From: AP-16 sp046727735
GTDB taxonomy: Bacteria > Pseudomonadota > Alphaproteobacteria > Rhizobiales > Xanthobacteraceae
DNA length: 64,000 nucleotides
Direction: 5' to 3'
Assembly: GCA_046727735.1 (NCBI GenBank)
Contig: JBKPDF010000045.1
Location: 1 to 64,000, forward strand
Positions 62,337 to 64,000 of this stretch are shown here, piece after piece (the first letter of the stretch is position 1; the number at the start of each line of letters is the position of its first letter). The notes below the pieces were generated by a model that saw only the letters and a list, made by a program, of their open reading frames with translations, ran no database searches and was not told the origin of the DNA. Position numbers and translations under genes: made by a program.

Positions 62337-63731
62337 GTGACCGACATCCACGATCTCAGCGCCGCCGAGCTCCTCGCGCTCTACCGCAACAAGGCACTCT
62401 CTCCGGTCGAGGCGACGCGCGCGGTGCTGGGGCATATTGCGCGGTGGGAGCCGGTGCTGTGTGCGACTTACCGGCTCGACCCGGATGCGGCGCTGCGTTC
62501 CGCGGCAGCATCGGAAGCGCGCTGGCGCGCGGGAAAGGCCGGGGCGCTCGATGGCGTGCCGATCCTGATCAAGGACAATATCGCCACGAAGGGCGTGCCG
62601 GTGCCGCTCGGCACCGCGGCGACCGTGCTCCAGGATGCGGCCGATGACGCCCCGCCCGCCGCCCGCGTGCGCGAAGCCGGCGCGGTGATCCTCGGCAAAA
62701 CCACGATGCCGGATTACGGCATGCTCTCCTCCGGTCTTTCGAGCTTTCATCCACTCACTCGCAATCCGTGGAATCTCCGCAAAAATCCCGGCGGATCGAG
62801 TGCCGGCGCGGGCGCGGGTGTTGCGGCCGGGTACGGGCCTCTGCACATCGGCACCGACATCGGCGGCTCGATCCGGCTGCCCGCGGGCTGGTGCGGTATC
62901 TTCGGGCTCAAGCCCAGTCTCGGCCGGGTGCCGATCGATCCGCCCTATATCGGCCGGGTCGCAGGCCCGATGACCCGAACCGTCACGGACGCCGCGCTGC
63001 TAATGGGCGTGCTCGCGCTGCCCGACGGCCGCGACCACATGAGCCTGCCGCCGCAAAAGCAGGATTGGCTCGCGCTCGATCGCGACGTGCGCGGCCTCAG
63101 AGTCGGACTGTTGCTGGATGCGGGCTGCGGGCTTCCGGTCGAGCCCGCGGTGCGCGCGGCTGTCGAGACGTCAGCGAGTGCATTCGCGGCGGCAGGCGCA
63201 ATCGTCGAGCCGATGAAGCCGTTTCTCTCGCGCGCGATGCTCGACGGCATCGACTATTTCTGGCGCATGCGGGCATGGGCGGATCTCATCAGCCTCGAGG
63301 AAGCGCGCCGAGCCAAGGTGCTGCCGTTCATCGTCGCGTGGGCCGAAGCGGCCGCGGATCTTTCTGGTCTCGAACTGTTTCGCTGCTTCAGCCAGATTTT
63401 CGTGATGCGCCAAGCCACGCACGCCGCCTGCCGGCCCTATGACTACATCCTGTCTCCGACCGCGCCGATCCCGCCCTTCGCAGCCGAGCTGCCGTGCCCG
63501 ACCGACGACCCAGCGCGGCCCTTCGAGCACATCGGCTTCACGGTCGCGTTCAACATGTCGGAGCAGCCGGCGGCTTCCATCAATTGCGGCTATACGGCAG
63601 ACGGATTGCCCATCGGGCTGCAGATCGTAGGCAAACGCTTCGACGACGTCGGCGTGCTGCAGCTCGCGCGCTGCTACGAGAAAATTCGCCCGCCGCAACG
63701 GCCGTGGCCGCGGCCGCCGCGCACGGCTTGA
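62337..63731 (+). CDS. amidase (amidase signature family)
   Basis: A 464-residue amidase-signature enzyme with the Ser-cisSer-Lys triad: K79 in LIKDNIATKG, S154 in NPGGSSAGAGAGVAAG and S178 in GTDIGGSIRLPAG. The start is the GTG at 62337. It hydrolyses amide bonds in the cytoplasm; the substrate may be an aliphatic or aryl amide or a peptide amide. Being the last plus-strand gene after the importer, it probably works on the imported compound. Confidence 0.88.
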   Translation: MTDIHDLSAAELLALYRNKALSPVEATRAVLGHIARWEPVLCATYRLDPDAALRSAAASEARWRAGKAGALDGVPILIKDNIATKGVPVPLGTAATVLQDAADDAPPAARVREAGAVILGKTTMPDYGMLSSGLSSFHPLTRNPWNLRKNPGGSSAGAGAGVAAGYGPLHIGTDIGGSIRLPAGWCGIFGLKPSLGRVPIDPPYIGRVAGPMTRTVTDAALLMGVLALPDGRDHMSLPPQKQDWLALDRDVRGLRVGLLLDAGCGLPVEPAVRAAVETSASAFAAAGAIVEPMKPFLSRAMLDGIDYFWRMRAWADLISLEEARRAKVLPFIVAWAEAAADLSGLELFRCFSQIFVMRQATHAACRPYDYILSPTAPIPPFAAELPCPTDDPARPFEHIGFTVAFNMSEQPAASINCGYTADGLPIGLQIVGKRFDDVGVLQLARCYEKIRPPQRPWPRPPRTA

Positions 63732-63827
63732 CGAAATGTTCGCCGGCGCTCGCCGCCCGGCCGGGCGTATCTCGGCCGCATATCTGAAATCGAGTGCCGG
63801 TGCGGATGAGGACTGCCCGCGGCGGAT

Positions 63828-63859
63828 AAAAAAAGGGCCCCAGGATCGTCCTGAGGCCC
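63828..63859 (-). terminator. Rho-independent terminator, minus strand
   Basis: On the minus strand GGGCCTCAGGA and TCCTGGGGCCC form an 11-bp stem with one G-U pair, followed by seven T residues. This is the strongest intrinsic terminator in the window and points to a minus-strand transcript starting to its right. Confidence 0.65.
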
Positions 63860-63945
63860 ATGAGCACCGGGAGGAAAATGCCATTCCATTGCCACGAGAC
63901 CGAAGTGGTCTCGAACTGGCGAATGATCTTACCGCGACCCACTGT
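63828..63945 (-). ncRNA. candidate small RNA with CCUCCC loop
   Basis: On the minus strand this region has a 7-bp perfect hairpin at 63895-63913 (CGAGACC/GGTCTCG), a single-stranded stretch with TTTTCCTCCCGG that could pair with Shine-Dalgarno sequences, and a strong terminator at 63828-63859. A TTGACA box lies at 63943-63948, though the matching -10 is poor. No protein of this size is supported. It resembles the CUCCUCCC-bearing small RNAs of alphaproteobacteria in layout only. Confidence 0.45.
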
Positions 63946-64000
63946 CAAAGATTGTGATATTTGCGCCACAGCACATGGAAATCGGCTGCGGCGATTCCGC

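Noticed and set aside
63580..63969. 129-residue minus-strand protein over the small RNA candidate
   Set aside because: The frame crosses the terminator hairpin and T tract and continues antisense to the amidase C-terminus; RNA structure explains the region better.
1..64000. CRISPR arrays, tRNA/rRNA genes, integrases or transposases
   Set aside because: I looked for regularly spaced repeats, cloverleaf sequences with a GGTTCGA-type arm, and recombinase motifs and found none.

Overview
This window is high-GC alphaproteobacterial chromosome, most like the Bradyrhizobiaceae/Xanthobacteraceae side of the Hyphomicrobiales. Supporting signs are a DUF6496 basic protein, small Tyr/Gly-rich exported proteins, a Cys-motif exported protein ending close to 'VPGRC', many ABC systems for amino acids, peptides and amides, and GC-rich palindromic intergenic repeats. 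I found no rRNA or tRNA gene, IS element, prophage or CRISPR array. The assignment rests on gene content and base composition only.

Layout. 1-946: 5' part of a penicillin-binding protein (DacB/PBP4), cut by the window edge. 1501-11522 (minus): closely spaced genes, in transcription order an exported VOC protein, DoxX, a GH133-type debranching enzyme, a GH63-like glucosidase, an SDR, a GMC oxidoreductase and an MFS exporter; this looks like a carbohydrate/stress operon. 11523-16001: sparse and decaying, with two small exported proteins, a membrane spermidine-synthase-like protein, a frameshifted exported protein and the tail of a SnoaL-like gene. 16002-21835: a resorcylate-decarboxylase-type amidohydrolase, a YoaK-LDH pair, a cell-wall trio ending in a lytic transglycosylase, DUF6496 and SRPBCC proteins.

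21929-31459: a polyamine/opine-type ABC importer bracketed by an imidazolonepropionase-like amidohydrolase and an M24 peptidase. The M24 gene is split by a 2-bp slip in a GC-dinucleotide tract. Facing it are a DDAH-like amidinohydrolase and a fused FAH-ketopantoate-reductase protein. 31673-36310: exported low-complexity proteins, a second lytic transglycosylase and a short DHFR. 36411-41349: a complete Liv-type importer (SBP-H-M-G-F).

41387-44807: the most unusual stretch. A palindromic operator-like site is followed by a small protein that resembles the N-terminal domain of the next gene, a metzincin protease, then a thermolysin-like (gluzincin) protease. None of the three has a signal peptide. 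45007-47819: CoxS/CoxL-type molybdenum hydroxylase subunits without the FAD subunit. 47843-53042 (minus): a GFA protein and a second Liv importer. 53187-56816: Asp/Glu racemase, DoxX/LysR divergent pair with a palindromic operator, and an M20 amidohydrolase. 56851-63731: a dipeptide/nickel-type ABC importer with a fused DppD-DppF ATPase, then an amidase. The last 200 bases hold a candidate small RNA on the minus strand.

Taken together, four importers are each placed beside a C-N-bond hydrolase, racemase or peptidase. That suggests a locus for scavenging organic nitrogen (amino acids, peptides, amides, guanidino compounds). Substrates are inferred from family and neighbours, not shown by the sequence.
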